A stretch of 64,000 bases of DNA from NCBI GenBank assembly GCA_024235855.1, contig JACKLN010000006.1, positions 124,001 to 188,000 on the forward strand, given 5' to 3'. The notes below the pieces were generated by a model. It saw only the letters and a program-made list of their open reading frames with translations. It was not told where the DNA came from and did no database searches. The stretch comes from Burkholderiaceae bacterium. Its GTDB lineage: Bacteria; Pseudomonadota; Gammaproteobacteria; Burkholderiales; Burkholderiaceae_C. The position numbers were made by a program, and so were the translations under genes. This document shows positions 26,011 through 35,869 of the stretch, one piece after another. Numbering within the stretch: position 1 is the first letter of the stretch; every line of letters begins with the position of its first letter.

Positions 26011-26030
26011 ACGCTCCTTCGGAGGATCGC

Positions 26031-26270
26031 GTGATCCGTTTCAAGCTCGCGGAGCAGATCGAGAAGAAGCAGTTCAGGGAGTCACGCCGCATCACCATCC
26101 AAGAGGTGGCGGAGGCGTCCGGCGTCAACCGCATGACACTGTCGAAGATCCTGAACCAGCGCGGCTACAGCACTGGCACCGACATCCTCGACAAGCTATG
26201 CGCCTACTTCGGCTGCCAGCTACATGACCTAGCCGAGCATCTCCCCGACAACTCGAGCGGCGAACCGTAG
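26031..26270 (+). CDS. Cro/C1-type helix-turn-helix regulator
   Basis: 79 residues from a GTG at 26031 with GGAGGA four bases upstream, which decides the start against an upstream TTG. The helix-turn-helix is ITIQEVAEASGVNRMTLSKILNQRG, and the tail DILDKLCAYFGCQLHDL is typical of this family. It sits between the divergent xis-int genes and the BREX genes. It may control either; a BrxR-like role is possible but it lacks the WYL domain of known BrxR. Confidence 0.8.
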   Translation: MIRFKLAEQIEKKQFRESRRITIQEVAEASGVNRMTLSKILNQRGYSTGTDILDKLCAYFGCQLHDLAEHLPDNSSGEP

Positions 26271-26395
26271 CCGCCTATCTGGCCCCAGCCAGGCGCTTCC
26301 GCCCCCATTGATGAACTCGTGAGGCCCTTTTCCCTGCAACGCTCCTTCTGCCTCGTCAGCGGCATGTGACGAATCACTTGCACCCACCAGCTGTC

Positions 26396-26893
26396 ATGAC
26401 AACTGTCTTTACCCAAGCGGCGGAAACTCGCGTTCTCGTCGGCTACCTGGCCGAGCAGCACGCGGCCTGGTTCACCAGCCAGTTCTTCGGCCCCCGCGCA
26501 TCAGCCTTCCTCACACCTGTGTTTGCGCGCACGGCCTTTCAGGCGCAATGCAACGGCGTGACTGCCGCAGCAGCGCGCGCGCATGAAGATGCCATCGGTA
26601 CCGGCCGCACCCACCACCTGTTCCGCCTGCCCGAAGTGCTGGAGCAGGGCGTCGCGACTGCGTTGTTTGACACCGCATTCGTTGAGCAACTGCGTACTCA
26701 CTTGACTTCAACCGAAGTCGCGCTAAGCCGACTGGAGGCCCTTGCAACGCCTGGCATTGCCAGTGAAGGCGCGCAGGTCCTGTCCGGGGATTTCGTCGAT
26801 GGCGCAGAAGCGCTGCTACAAGCCCTCGCCGGCGTGTACCTCGATGCGTTCCGAAAGGGCATCAAGACCTTCCCGTTCGTGCGCGAGGCTTGA
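26396..26893 (+). CDS. brxE: BrxE-like protein, first gene of the BREX cluster
   Basis: 165 residues from the ATG at 26396 (MTTVFTQAAETRVLVGYL). The frame extends to a GTG at 26366. Segments VLVGYLAEQHAAWFTSQFF, VFARTAFQAQCNGVT and GTGRTHHLFRLPEVLEQGV recall BrxE, a small protein known from type 6 BREX loci placed just before brxA. The recognition is from memory. Its stop overlaps the brxA ATG (TGATG), so it is part of the operon. The role is unknown. Confidence 0.55.
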   Translation: MTTVFTQAAETRVLVGYLAEQHAAWFTSQFFGPRASAFLTPVFARTAFQAQCNGVTAAAARAHEDAIGTGRTHHLFRLPEVLEQGVATALFDTAFVEQLRTHLTSTEVALSRLEALATPGIASEGAQVLSGDFVDGAEALLQALAGVYLDAFRKGIKTFPFVREA

Positions 26894-27678
26894 TGGCGCG
26901 CCCGCAGTACTACACCACCCAGTTGCAGGCAGGCGCGGGTCTCGTTGAGGAGACCCGGTTGTTGCTGTCGCTCTACGAGCCCGGCATGGATCCTCAGGCC
27001 CTGCTGGCGCGCGCACTCGATTCGGGCCTGTTCCCGCGCGTCACGGCGCGCCGGCTCCGCAATGTGGTCATCGAGTGCTTCGCCCCGCGCTACATGCGCG
27101 AGCCAGACGCCGCCTGGATGCTCAAGCCACTGGCCGAGCACGTCAGCCGTGCCGAGTTGCTGCAACTGTTGTTGCTCTACACCGCACGCGCAAACCTGGT
27201 TGTGAGTGACTTCGTCACCCAGCTCTACTGGCCCCGGTATGCGTCGGGCCGCGAAGGGCTGACGTCGGAAGACACCAAAGAGTTCATCCTCGCCGGCATC
27301 CGCGGCGGTCGCACACAGAAGCCATGGTCTGACAGCACCATCCGCCGGATGTGCAACTACCTGCTCAGTTGCTGCGCCGACTACGAACTGCTGACCAAGA
27401 ACATCCGCGGCCCGCGAAAGATTCAGGCGCTTCGTGTGCAGGACCGCGTCGCTGCCTACCTGGCCTATGACCTCAAGTTCCAGGGCCTGGCCGACAACCA
27501 GATCGTCGCGCATGAGGACTGGCTGCTGCTCGGACTTCAGCCCAACGATGTGCGTGATGTTTTCAAGCGGCTGTCGCTGCAGGGATACCTGATCTTGCAG
27601 GCGGCCGGCGATGTGGTGCACATCGGCTGGACTTACAAAACCAAAGGGGAGTTGATCGATGTCCTCGCTCGATCATGA
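26893..27678 (+). CDS. brxA: BREX protein BrxA
   Basis: 261 residues of the BrxA (DUF1819) family, with YYTTQLQAGAGLVEETRLLLSLYEPGMDP at the start and FVTQLYWPRYASG ... TIRRMCNYLLSC in the middle. BrxA is a small helical DNA-binding component of BREX phage exclusion. The ATG at 26893 overlaps the previous stop; the end overlaps brxB by 20 bp. Confidence 0.9.
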   Translation: MARPQYYTTQLQAGAGLVEETRLLLSLYEPGMDPQALLARALDSGLFPRVTARRLRNVVIECFAPRYMREPDAAWMLKPLAEHVSRAELLQLLLLYTARANLVVSDFVTQLYWPRYASGREGLTSEDTKEFILAGIRGGRTQKPWSDSTIRRMCNYLLSCCADYELLTKNIRGPRKIQALRVQDRVAAYLAYDLKFQGLADNQIVAHEDWLLLGLQPNDVRDVFKRLSLQGYLILQAAGDVVHIGWTYKTKGELIDVLARS

Positions 27679-28231
27679 TTTCAACGAGCTGATCGAACGC
27701 GTCAAGCATGGGCGCGAGTTCGGTCACGCCAGCTTCGAGCCCATCTTCTACCTGGTCTTCCACCCAGAGCAGATATTGGACGTAAAGCGCCGTCATGCCG
27801 CGTGGGAGAGCCGCCTGGCCAATGAAGGCTGGGGCGTTCACACCTTCTCCATCGCCAAAGAGGTGGCTGAGATTCTGGCCAACGCCCCCATGCGCAAGAT
27901 CTGGGTGGCCGCTGACCAGAAAGCGCCTCAGGCCTGGGAGAAGACCAACAAGTCGCTCGCGAATGCCGTGGCCACTGGCGCGCTGCAGCAGCGCCTGGAA
28001 GCGCGCCTGACCGAGCTGGAAGGCAAGCCCAAGTCCATCCTGTTGGTCACTGATCTGGAGGCCCTGCACCCCTACATGCGCATCGGCGTCATTGAGGGCC
28101 AGTTACAGGGCAAGTTCCATGTGCCCACCGTGTTCCTCTACCCCGGTGTGCGCACTGGCAAGACCCGTCTGAAGTTCCTCGGTTTCTACCCCGAGGACGG
28201 CAACTACCGTTCGGTCCATGTGGGCGGCTGA
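27659..28231 (+). CDS. brxB: BREX protein BrxB
   Basis: 190 residues of the BrxB (DUF1788) family: FEPIFYLVFHPEQILDVKRR near the start, ILLVTDLEALHPYMRIGVIEG and FLYPGVRTGKTRLKFLGFYPEDGNYRS at the end are characteristic. It is required for BREX in the systems studied. The ATG lies within the brxA end, so it is translationally coupled, and it ends 18 bp before brxC. Confidence 0.92.
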   Translation: MSSLDHDFNELIERVKHGREFGHASFEPIFYLVFHPEQILDVKRRHAAWESRLANEGWGVHTFSIAKEVAEILANAPMRKIWVAADQKAPQAWEKTNKSLANAVATGALQQRLEARLTELEGKPKSILLVTDLEALHPYMRIGVIEGQLQGKFHVPTVFLYPGVRTGKTRLKFLGFYPEDGNYRSVHVGG

Positions 28232-28249
28232 ACCTGAGCGATCTGAGTT

Positions 28250-31200
28250 ATGAACATCAAACAGCTTTTTGATCCGTCCAAAGACATTTACCGCAGCATC
28301 GAGAAGGTCATCGCCTACGGTGTTTCGCAGGAAGAGCGCCTGAAGAAGGAAGTCTCTGAGTACGTCGTCACCGACAGCATCGATGAGCAGTTCAACAAGC
28401 TGCTGCTCAAGATGCAGGCGGCCATGGACGCCGGTGGCGAGAACGAGGTGGGCGTCTGGGTCTCGGGCTTCTATGGCTCGGGCAAGAGCTCATTCACCAA
28501 GTACCTGGGCCTGGCGTTTGACGACCGCATCCAGATCGACGGCGCTCCGTTCCGCCAGCACCTGCAAGACCGGCTGAAGCGCACCACCACGCGCCAGCTG
28601 CTCAGCACCGTGGCCAAGCGCTTCCCGGCCGCCGTGTTGCTGCTGGACCTGGCCAGTGAGCAACTGGCGGGCGCCACCATGGAAGAAGTCTCCACGGTGC
28701 TGTTCTACAAGGTGCTGCAGTGGGCCGGCTACTCACGCAACCTCAAGGTGGCAGCCCTGGAGCGCCGCCTGCGCCGTGAAGGCCGTTACGACGAGTTCTT
28801 GAAGCTGTTCGAGGAAGCCACCGGCGGCGAACCCTGGTCGAAGTACCGTGACGACGACCTGGTCGTCGACAGCCTCGTCCCCGGCATCGCTCACCAGCTG
28901 TACCCGCAGCTGTTCAAGACCGAGTCCTCGTTCACCACTGAGACCAGTGACGTGGTGGTCTTCGAGAACGACCGCGTCAAAGAGATGTTGGCCATCGCCC
29001 GCGAAGCCTCAGGCAAGGACTACATCATCTTCATCATCGACGAGGTGGGCCAGTACGTCGGCTCGCGCCAAAACCTCATCTTGAACCTGGACGGCTTGTC
29101 CAAGAACCTCAAGGCTCTGGGTGGCGGCAAGGTCTGGATCATCGGCACCGCACAGCAAACGCTGACCGAAGACGACCCCCGCGCCGCGCTCAACTCGCCC
29201 CAGCTCTTCAAGCTGAAAGACCGCTTCCCGATCCAGATCGACCTTGAAGCGAACGACATCAAAGAGATCTGCTTCACCCGTCTGCTGGGCAAGTCTCCCC
29301 AGGGGGCAGATGCACTGGGCGCGCTCTTCGACCAGCATGGCCAGGCCCTGCGCCACAACACCAAGCTGGAAGACGCCCGCGCCTTTGGGGCCGACTTCGA
29401 CCGCAAGACCTTCGTCAATCTCTACCCCTTCCTGCCCGCGCACTTCGACATCCTGCTGCACCTGCTGGGCGCACTGGCGCGCTCCACCGGTGGCATCGGC
29501 CTGCGCTCAGCCATCAAGGTCATCCAGGACATCCTGATCGAAAGCGACGGTGGCCGCACCGCCGTGGCCGACCAATCCGTGGGCTGGCTGGCCACCACCG
29601 CCACCTTGTTTGACGCGCTGGAGAAGGACATCCAGCGCGCCTTCCCCAACCTCCACAAGCCCGTGCAGGAGGTTTGCCGCAACCGCTTCGCCACCTCGCC
29701 GCTGCACCACCAAGTGGCCAAGACGGTGGCGGTGCTACAGATCCTGGGCAACCTGCCGGTCACCCGCCAGAACGTGGCCGGCCTGATGCACGACGGCGTC
29801 ACCCTGGGCGGCCGGGCCGAGGAGGTGACCCGCGCGATTGAAGAGCTGATCTCCGACCGCTTCGTGCCCTTTGGCGAGCAAGACGGCCAGCTGCGCTTCT
29901 TCAGTGAAAAGCTCAACAACGTCGAGCAAGAGCGCAGCCAGATTCCGCTGCGTGCGGTGGAGCTCAAGCGCATTGCCAATGCCGCGCTCACCGAGGTCTA
30001 CGCCCCGCTGCCGAGCACCCAGCTCAATGGCTCACTGGCCGTGCAAACGGGCCTGAAGGCCCAAGGCCCCGGCGGCCTACCCACCCCGCTGGCGGGCGAC
30101 CGCAACACCATCCAGACCCTGGTGGAGCTGGCCGACCCCAAAGAGTACGACGCCACCCGCACCCGCCTGCAAGACGAATCACGCCAGGCCCCGTCCAAGT
30201 TCCAGATCTTCCTGATCGGCCGCACCACGCCCGAGATCGACGAGCTGACGGCCGACGTCTACCGCTGCCGCGAGATCGCCAACAAGCACCGTAACGACCC
30301 CGACCAAGAGGTCAAGGAATACTGCAACGGCCAGCTGGACCGCGCAGGCCGCCTGGAAGGTGAACTGCAGCGCCTCATCCGCCGAAGCCTGCTGCAAGGC
30401 TCGTTCATCTTCCGCGGCCAAGTGCAGGCCGTGGAGTCAGCTGCGCCCGAACTGTTGGATGCTGCACGCAAGCACCTGGGCGGCGTCGCCGAGCAGGTGT
30501 TTGACCGCTACGCCGAGGCCCCCGTGCGGGTGGCCACCGACACGGCTGAGCGCTTCTTGCGCACCGGCAACCTGGCCGCCATCACCTCGCAGATCGACCC
30601 GCTGAGCCTGGTTCAAGTCAAGGCCGGAAAGCCCTCGGTCAAGGTGGACCACAAGGCCCTGGTCAGCATCCGCGACACCATCGAGCGCATGGGCCTGATC
30701 GAGGGCAAAAGCCTGTCAGACCGTTTTGCCGATGCGCCCTTCGGCTGGTCGCCCGACACTCTGCGCTACCTGGTGGCCGCTTTGCTGGTGGCCGGTGAAG
30801 TGAAGCTGAAGGTGGCGGGCCGCGAAGTCACCGTCAACGGCCAGCAGGCCGTGGATGCGCTGAAGACCAACAACAGCTTCAAGAACGTGGGCCTGTCGCT
30901 GCGCGAAGACAAGCCCTCGATGGATATGCTGGCGCTGGCGGCCGACCGGCTGACCGACCTCAGCGGCGAGCTGGTCGTGCCGCTGGAAGACGACATCAGC
31001 AAGGCCACCATCCGCCTCTTCCCCGGCCTGCAGCGGCGCTACGCCCCCTTGGCTGAAAAGCTCAAGAGCCTGGGCCTGCCGGGCGAAGACCGGCTGGACG
31101 GCCTGGGTCACGAACTGGCCGACGTGCTGCTGACCGATGCGTCAGACGCCCCCCAACGCCTGGGCAAGCCCGAAAGCCCCTTGTACGCCAGCCTGAAGTG

Positions 31201-31909
31201 GGCCGCCGAACTGCGACATGCACTGGAGCAGGGTTTGGAAGCGACCCTGCGCGACCTGCGCGAGCTGCGCACACTGGTGGACAGCCTGCCCAACACCGGT
31301 GTGCCCGCCGCGCTGAAGGCTGACTTGGCCGAACCGCTCGCCCAGCTGGACGCCCAACTGGCCCAAGACGATGCCTACCGCGCCGCCGCTGACCTGAGCA
31401 GCCGCTTGACGGCCATGCGGGGTCGCATCCGTGACGCCGCACTGGCCCAGCAAGCCGCCCAGGCCGAGCGCCTGACGCAGGTGGCAGCCGATGTGCAGCG
31501 TGTGCCTGAATGGGCCGAGCTGACCCAGCAAGAGCAGCAAGAGCTGTTGGCCGGCCTGGACGCCTTGGCATTGCAAGCCAACCCCGACGCCGCCGGCCTG
31601 CGTAACCTGGTCAACCAAGACGCCGTCATCTTCAGCCAGGCGCAAGACGCCAAAGCCCGCATCGAGCGCCTGGGCCGCGAGCGCGTGCAAGCCCGTATGA
31701 AGGCCGAGATGGACGTCAAAGTCCCAGAAGCGAGAGACGGCGAGAAGAAGGACGACACGCCCAAGCCCGCCGTCAAGCGCCAGGTCAAGGCCCGCGGTCA
31801 CATCACCACCCTGGCCGACCTGGACACCCTGATCAAAGAGCTGCAGCGCGTGCGCAGCGAGCTGCACTTCGCCCACGCCTTTGAGCTGGACCTGAAGCTG
31901 GAAGACTGA
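28250..31909 (+). CDS. brxC: BREX ATPase BrxC
   Basis: 1219 residues, the normal length of this large ATPase. It opens MNIKQLFDPSKDIYRSIEKVIAYG, typical of BrxC. Walker A SGFYGSGKSSF lies at about 72-82, and the acidic motif IIFIIDEVGQYVG at about 261-273. A long helical C-terminal half ends in a Lys/Arg-rich segment and a short helix. It would power the BREX complex with PglX and PglZ. pglX starts 16 bp downstream. Confidence 0.95.
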   Translation: MNIKQLFDPSKDIYRSIEKVIAYGVSQEERLKKEVSEYVVTDSIDEQFNKLLLKMQAAMDAGGENEVGVWVSGFYGSGKSSFTKYLGLAFDDRIQIDGAPFRQHLQDRLKRTTTRQLLSTVAKRFPAAVLLLDLASEQLAGATMEEVSTVLFYKVLQWAGYSRNLKVAALERRLRREGRYDEFLKLFEEATGGEPWSKYRDDDLVVDSLVPGIAHQLYPQLFKTESSFTTETSDVVVFENDRVKEMLAIAREASGKDYIIFIIDEVGQYVGSRQNLILNLDGLSKNLKALGGGKVWIIGTAQQTLTEDDPRAALNSPQLFKLKDRFPIQIDLEANDIKEICFTRLLGKSPQGADALGALFDQHGQALRHNTKLEDARAFGADFDRKTFVNLYPFLPAHFDILLHLLGALARSTGGIGLRSAIKVIQDILIESDGGRTAVADQSVGWLATTATLFDALEKDIQRAFPNLHKPVQEVCRNRFATSPLHHQVAKTVAVLQILGNLPVTRQNVAGLMHDGVTLGGRAEEVTRAIEELISDRFVPFGEQDGQLRFFSEKLNNVEQERSQIPLRAVELKRIANAALTEVYAPLPSTQLNGSLAVQTGLKAQGPGGLPTPLAGDRNTIQTLVELADPKEYDATRTRLQDESRQAPSKFQIFLIGRTTPEIDELTADVYRCREIANKHRNDPDQEVKEYCNGQLDRAGRLEGELQRLIRRSLLQGSFIFRGQVQAVESAAPELLDAARKHLGGVAEQVFDRYAEAPVRVATDTAERFLRTGNLAAITSQIDPLSLVQVKAGKPSVKVDHKALVSIRDTIERMGLIEGKSLSDRFADAPFGWSPDTLRYLVAALLVAGEVKLKVAGREVTVNGQQAVDALKTNNSFKNVGLSLREDKPSMDMLALAADRLTDLSGELVVPLEDDISKATIRLFPGLQRRYAPLAEKLKSLGLPGEDRLDGLGHELADVLLTDASDAPQRLGKPESPLYASLKWAAELRHALEQGLEATLRDLRELRTLVDSLPNTGVPAALKADLAEPLAQLDAQLAQDDAYRAAADLSSRLTAMRGRIRDAALAQQAAQAERLTQVAADVQRVPEWAELTQQEQQELLAGLDALALQANPDAAGLRNLVNQDAVIFSQAQDAKARIERLGRERVQARMKAEMDVKVPEARDGEKKDDTPKPAVKRQVKARGHITTLADLDTLIKELQRVRSELHFAHAFELDLKLED

Positions 31910-31925
31910 ACGAGCCCGCACTACC

Positions 31926-33836
31926 ATGGCCTTTGACGACAAAACCCGTGGCCGGCTGCAAAAGCTGGTGACCACCTGCCGGGGCTTGCTGACGGATGAG
32001 TTCCGCATCCAGGTGCAGCAAACCTATGGCCTGGACCCGAACACCGGTGACGTGACGCCGCTGGAGCGGCTCACCCACCTTTCAGCTGCTGAGCGCGAGA
32101 CGGCCGACCTGCTGCGCCAAACCTTGGCGCACTACCTGGCCTCAGAGGGCCTGGCCGACAGCGCCGCACAGCGCGTACCCGTCATCGACCGCATCGTGCG
32201 CGAGCAGGCCTTCACCGTGCTGAACCGCTTGGCCGCACTGCTGATGATGGAGGCACGCGGCGTGCTGCAGCGGCCTGCCGTTGGCTCCGGGCAGCAGTCT
32301 CCTGCATTCGAGCTCTACAAGATGGTGGCAGGCAGCGCCCTGGGCGAAACCGGTCAGGCCTACCAAACCTTCTTGTTCAGCCTGTTCGACGAGTTTGCAC
32401 AAGAGCTGCCTGCACTGTTCGACCGCTTCGCGCCCCAGGGCCGCTTGTTCCCGCGTGAGGCAGCCCTGCTGCAAGTGCTGACCGAGCTGAACCACCATGA
32501 GATTCAGCCGCTATGGGGCGAAGACGAAACCATTGGCTGGATCTACCAGTACTTCAACAGCAAGGAAGAGCGCAAAGCCATGCGTGACGCCAGCCAGGCG
32601 CCGCGCAACAGTCGCGAACTGGCCGTGCGCAACCAGTTCTTCACGCCGCGCTATGTGGTGGAGTTCTTGGTGGACAACACGCTGGGGCGGCTGTGGTTCA
32701 ACGCCACTGGTGGCCAAACCGGCCTTCGCGAGCAATGCTCATACCTGCTGGTCAAGCCCGGCGAGCAGCCAAAACCCGCGCTTCGCCTGCGCGATCCACG
32801 CACCCTGAAACTGCTGGACCCGGCCTGTGGGTCCATGCACTTCGGCCTGTATGCCTTTGATCTGTTCGTCGAGATTTACCGTGAGGCATGGGCCTGGGAG
32901 CAACAGTACGGCCCAGGCTCGCTGGATGTGTCGACTCAACCTCAGGCTGCACTCAAGCCGCTGAGCCAGTCCTATGAGGACGAAGCTGCTTTTATGCGCG
33001 ATGTTCCTCACCTGATCATCGAATACAACATCTATGGCGTCGACATTGACCCCCGTGCCGCCCAGATCGCCTCCCTGGCCCTGTGGCTGAGGGCCCAGCG
33101 TGCCTGGCACGTCGCACAGGTGCTGGCCAAAGACCGTCCGCTCATTCGGCGCGGTCATGTCATTGCTGCCATTGCCCCTCCGGCGGAGCGAGACCTGCGC
33201 CAACACTTCGCGGCCGCCCTCGACCAGCGCGACGCCGAATTGTTTGAGAAGACGCTGCAGCTGCTCAGGAGCCTGCCGGAGCTTGGCGTCTTGCTGCCGG
33301 TCGAGAACGAACTGCCGCAGTTGATTCGCCAGGTCTACGTGGGTAAGGGTACTGACCTGTTTGCTGAAGATGAGCAGGCGAACTGGCTGCAGGCGGAGGT
33401 GCGCCTGCGCGGAGCGCTTACCGAATTCGCTCAAGCCGCAAAATCGACGTATCAGGGGCGCCTATTTGCTCAGGATGCTTTGCAAGGGCTGCGACTTATC
33501 GATCATTGCCAGGAGGTATTCGATGTCGTAGTTATGAATCCGCCGTTTGGCGAACTGAGTGAGAGTGTAAAAAAGTACCTAGAGGGGGTCTACCCAAATT
33601 CAAAGACCAATCTGCTGACCATTTTTGTCGAGCGCGGCATTTCTCTGCTAAGGGAAGGTGGAAGGTTGGGGGCCATCACATCCAGAACAGCATTCTTTCT
33701 TTCGAGCTACAAAAAATGGCGGAAGAATGTACTGCTTGCAAGCACGAGCCTATGCGAGTTTATAGACCTCGGTGAGGGCGTTCTGGATGACGCCAACGTT
33801 GAAGTTGCGGCATATTGCCTGGAGGCTAATCGATAA
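31926..33836 (+). CDS. pglX: BREX adenine methyltransferase PglX, N-terminal catalytic part
   Basis: 636 residues. SAM-binding motif I LLDPACGSMHFGLYAFDLF begins near 296; the N6-adenine motif IV NPPFG is at about 538-542. FFTPRYVVEFLVDNTLGRLW before motif I is typical of PglX. It marks host DNA and takes part in exclusion. The frame ends at a TAA that overlaps the ATG of the next frame (TAATG), just after the catalytic domain (DDANVEVAAYCLEANR). An intact PglX of about 1200 residues is usual, so this is either a frameshift or a genuine two-chain enzyme. Base composition drops sharply from about 33420 on. Confidence 0.88.
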   Translation: MAFDDKTRGRLQKLVTTCRGLLTDEFRIQVQQTYGLDPNTGDVTPLERLTHLSAAERETADLLRQTLAHYLASEGLADSAAQRVPVIDRIVREQAFTVLNRLAALLMMEARGVLQRPAVGSGQQSPAFELYKMVAGSALGETGQAYQTFLFSLFDEFAQELPALFDRFAPQGRLFPREAALLQVLTELNHHEIQPLWGEDETIGWIYQYFNSKEERKAMRDASQAPRNSRELAVRNQFFTPRYVVEFLVDNTLGRLWFNATGGQTGLREQCSYLLVKPGEQPKPALRLRDPRTLKLLDPACGSMHFGLYAFDLFVEIYREAWAWEQQYGPGSLDVSTQPQAALKPLSQSYEDEAAFMRDVPHLIIEYNIYGVDIDPRAAQIASLALWLRAQRAWHVAQVLAKDRPLIRRGHVIAAIAPPAERDLRQHFAAALDQRDAELFEKTLQLLRSLPELGVLLPVENELPQLIRQVYVGKGTDLFAEDEQANWLQAEVRLRGALTEFAQAAKSTYQGRLFAQDALQGLRLIDHCQEVFDVVVMNPPFGELSESVKKYLEGVYPNSKTNLLTIFVERGISLLREGGRLGAITSRTAFFLSSYKKWRKNVLLASTSLCEFIDLGEGVLDDANVEVAAYCLEANR

Positions 33837-35752
33837 TGTCTGTCTTCATTAATCTCCTGACGTCGACAGACAAGCGATCTGACCTGATCTCGGCATTGAC
33901 AAAAGTAAAGGCTGGCAGCCCGGGGCAGGGCATCTTTGAGCGAGATTCAGACTATTTCTCTGCCACTGAAGATTGCGCCATCCTCTATTCGATGCCAGCT
34001 AAGCTGTACGAATTCGCCATCAAGAAGCAAACACTTTCGAGTGTAGGGGCACAGGCAAGGCAAGGAAATGGTGCGCCTACTAGATATCACAGACTTTGGT
34101 GGGAGGTGCTCGAAAGATCGACTGAGGAGCAGAACGGCTTGATGTGGCCTTATATGGCACACGGAACCCCCTATTCTCCATTTTATAAGTCGAGCTATTT
34201 CCGATTCAAGTGGGGCGGAGATGGGCGCGAGGCCAAGGCGGATATCGCTCATCGATACCCATACTTAAAAGGTAACTATCGATTTAAGATTCAGGCGGAG
34301 GATCTGTATTTTGAGCCTGGCCTTTGTTACGGAAAGCGCACAACGAATTTTTCCGTCCAAGTGATGCCATCCGGGCATCTATTCTCCTTTGAGGGGACGG
34401 CGATATCAACGAAGAGTGCTTCCGTTGATACTTGGGTGCTTCTTGCCTTGCTAAATTCAAAGCCCGTCTCATATTGGTTGTCCCTAGTCTGTGCACAACA
34501 TAAGGCCTACAACTATCTTCAGGCTCTTCCGATGCCCGACCGGTTCGATCCGGCTCTAGGGGGGCACGCGGTCGAGGGTTGGAGGTTGATGCGGTTATTG
34601 GATTCAGTTGAAGAGGCAAGTAATGCCTTTTTGCTGCCTGAACTCCTGCAAACTCGACTACTTGGGTTTGACCGTCTAGGCACTGAGACTCGCCTAAGCG
34701 CAATCAAGGAGGCGATTGATGAAATTGCGTTCGATCTGTATGACCTAAGCGCAGAAGATAGGCAAGCTATCTATCGAGGAAATGATCTCTACCTTGCCGA
34801 AGATGAAGAGGCCGACGAGGACGACGATGATCTTGAGGAGGATATTGAACAATGTGGCACTGTTGAGTTGCTGCCTAGTGTCTATTCTTGGGCATGTGGT
34901 GTGGCGTTCGGGAGATTTGACTGGCGTCTGGCCACTGGCGAGCGCGCGGCACCCGCCGAGCCCGAGCCGCTTGAAGCGCTGCCGGCTAAGAGTCCGGGCA
35001 TGCTGCCGGACGCTGTCATTCCCTTTCATGTGCATCCAGGCATCCTGGTCGACGAGCGTGGACACCCGCACGATCTCGCGCGTCTGCTTGAGGAAGTTCT
35101 AGCTTGCGTAGGTGTGGACGTGCCAGAAGATGTGCGCCGATGGCTGCAGCGCGACTTCTTTGCTTTTCATCTGCAGCGTTACTCCAAGAGTCGACGCAAA
35201 GCGCCCATCTACTGGCCGCTCGCCACTTCGTCTGGTAGCTATACGCTATGGATCTATTACCCGCGCCTAACCGGCCAGACGCTATATACCGCCATCAACG
35301 ACTTTGTCGAGCCAAAACTTCGTCAGGTGGGTGAGGACTTAGCCGCATTGCGCAATAGAGGCAGTACTCGCTCGCGCGATGACGAGAAGCGATTCGAACT
35401 GCTACTTGCCCTCGAGACAGAGCTGTTGGAGTTCCTTGACAAGCTACAGGAAATTGCCCCTGGCTACAGGCCCAACCACGAAGATGGCGTGCAGGTCACC
35501 GCGGCACCGCTCTGGCCGCTGTTTCGCCACAAGCAATGGCAGAAGCTGTTGAAGGACACCTGGACCAAGCTAGAGAAGGGCAACTACGACTGGGCCCACT
35601 TGGCTATGGCTTACTGGCCTGACCGTGTGCGCGACAAGTGCAAGACCGACAAGTCGTTGGCCATCGCCCACGGCCTCGAAGATCTGTACGTGGAGCCTGA
35701 AGCGGCACCCAAGAAGACCCGCGGCCGCAAGAAGGCGGCGGAGTCCGAATGA
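33836..35752 (+). CDS. pglX: PglX C-terminal (specificity) part in a second reading frame
   Basis: 638 residues. With the upstream frame it adds up to about 1274, close to normal PglX. It covers the target-recognition region (WWEVLERSTEEQNGLMWPYMAHG, FEGTAISTKSASVDTWVLLALLNSKPVSYWL) and the helical C-terminal part ending PEAAPKKTRGRKKAAESE. The ATG overlaps the previous TAA, allowing coupled reinitiation. From about 33840 to 34920 the DNA is clearly AT-richer than the rest of the cluster and uses different codons. That suggests the specificity module was exchanged by recombination. There is an acidic stretch EDEEADEDDDDLEED. Confidence 0.85.
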   Translation: MSVFINLLTSTDKRSDLISALTKVKAGSPGQGIFERDSDYFSATEDCAILYSMPAKLYEFAIKKQTLSSVGAQARQGNGAPTRYHRLWWEVLERSTEEQNGLMWPYMAHGTPYSPFYKSSYFRFKWGGDGREAKADIAHRYPYLKGNYRFKIQAEDLYFEPGLCYGKRTTNFSVQVMPSGHLFSFEGTAISTKSASVDTWVLLALLNSKPVSYWLSLVCAQHKAYNYLQALPMPDRFDPALGGHAVEGWRLMRLLDSVEEASNAFLLPELLQTRLLGFDRLGTETRLSAIKEAIDEIAFDLYDLSAEDRQAIYRGNDLYLAEDEEADEDDDDLEEDIEQCGTVELLPSVYSWACGVAFGRFDWRLATGERAAPAEPEPLEALPAKSPGMLPDAVIPFHVHPGILVDERGHPHDLARLLEEVLACVGVDVPEDVRRWLQRDFFAFHLQRYSKSRRKAPIYWPLATSSGSYTLWIYYPRLTGQTLYTAINDFVEPKLRQVGEDLAALRNRGSTRSRDDEKRFELLLALETELLEFLDKLQEIAPGYRPNHEDGVQVTAAPLWPLFRHKQWQKLLKDTWTKLEKGNYDWAHLAMAYWPDRVRDKCKTDKSLAIAHGLEDLYVEPEAAPKKTRGRKKAAESE

Positions 35753-35869
35753 CTCGAACCAGTGCTGCATTGCCGCTCTCTACCGAATGATTTGAGCTGA
35801 CAGTCGCCGACTGACCAAGTGGCCAAGTAACCAGAAGCTCGAATAGAGCCAGCACGGGAGGAATTAGAC

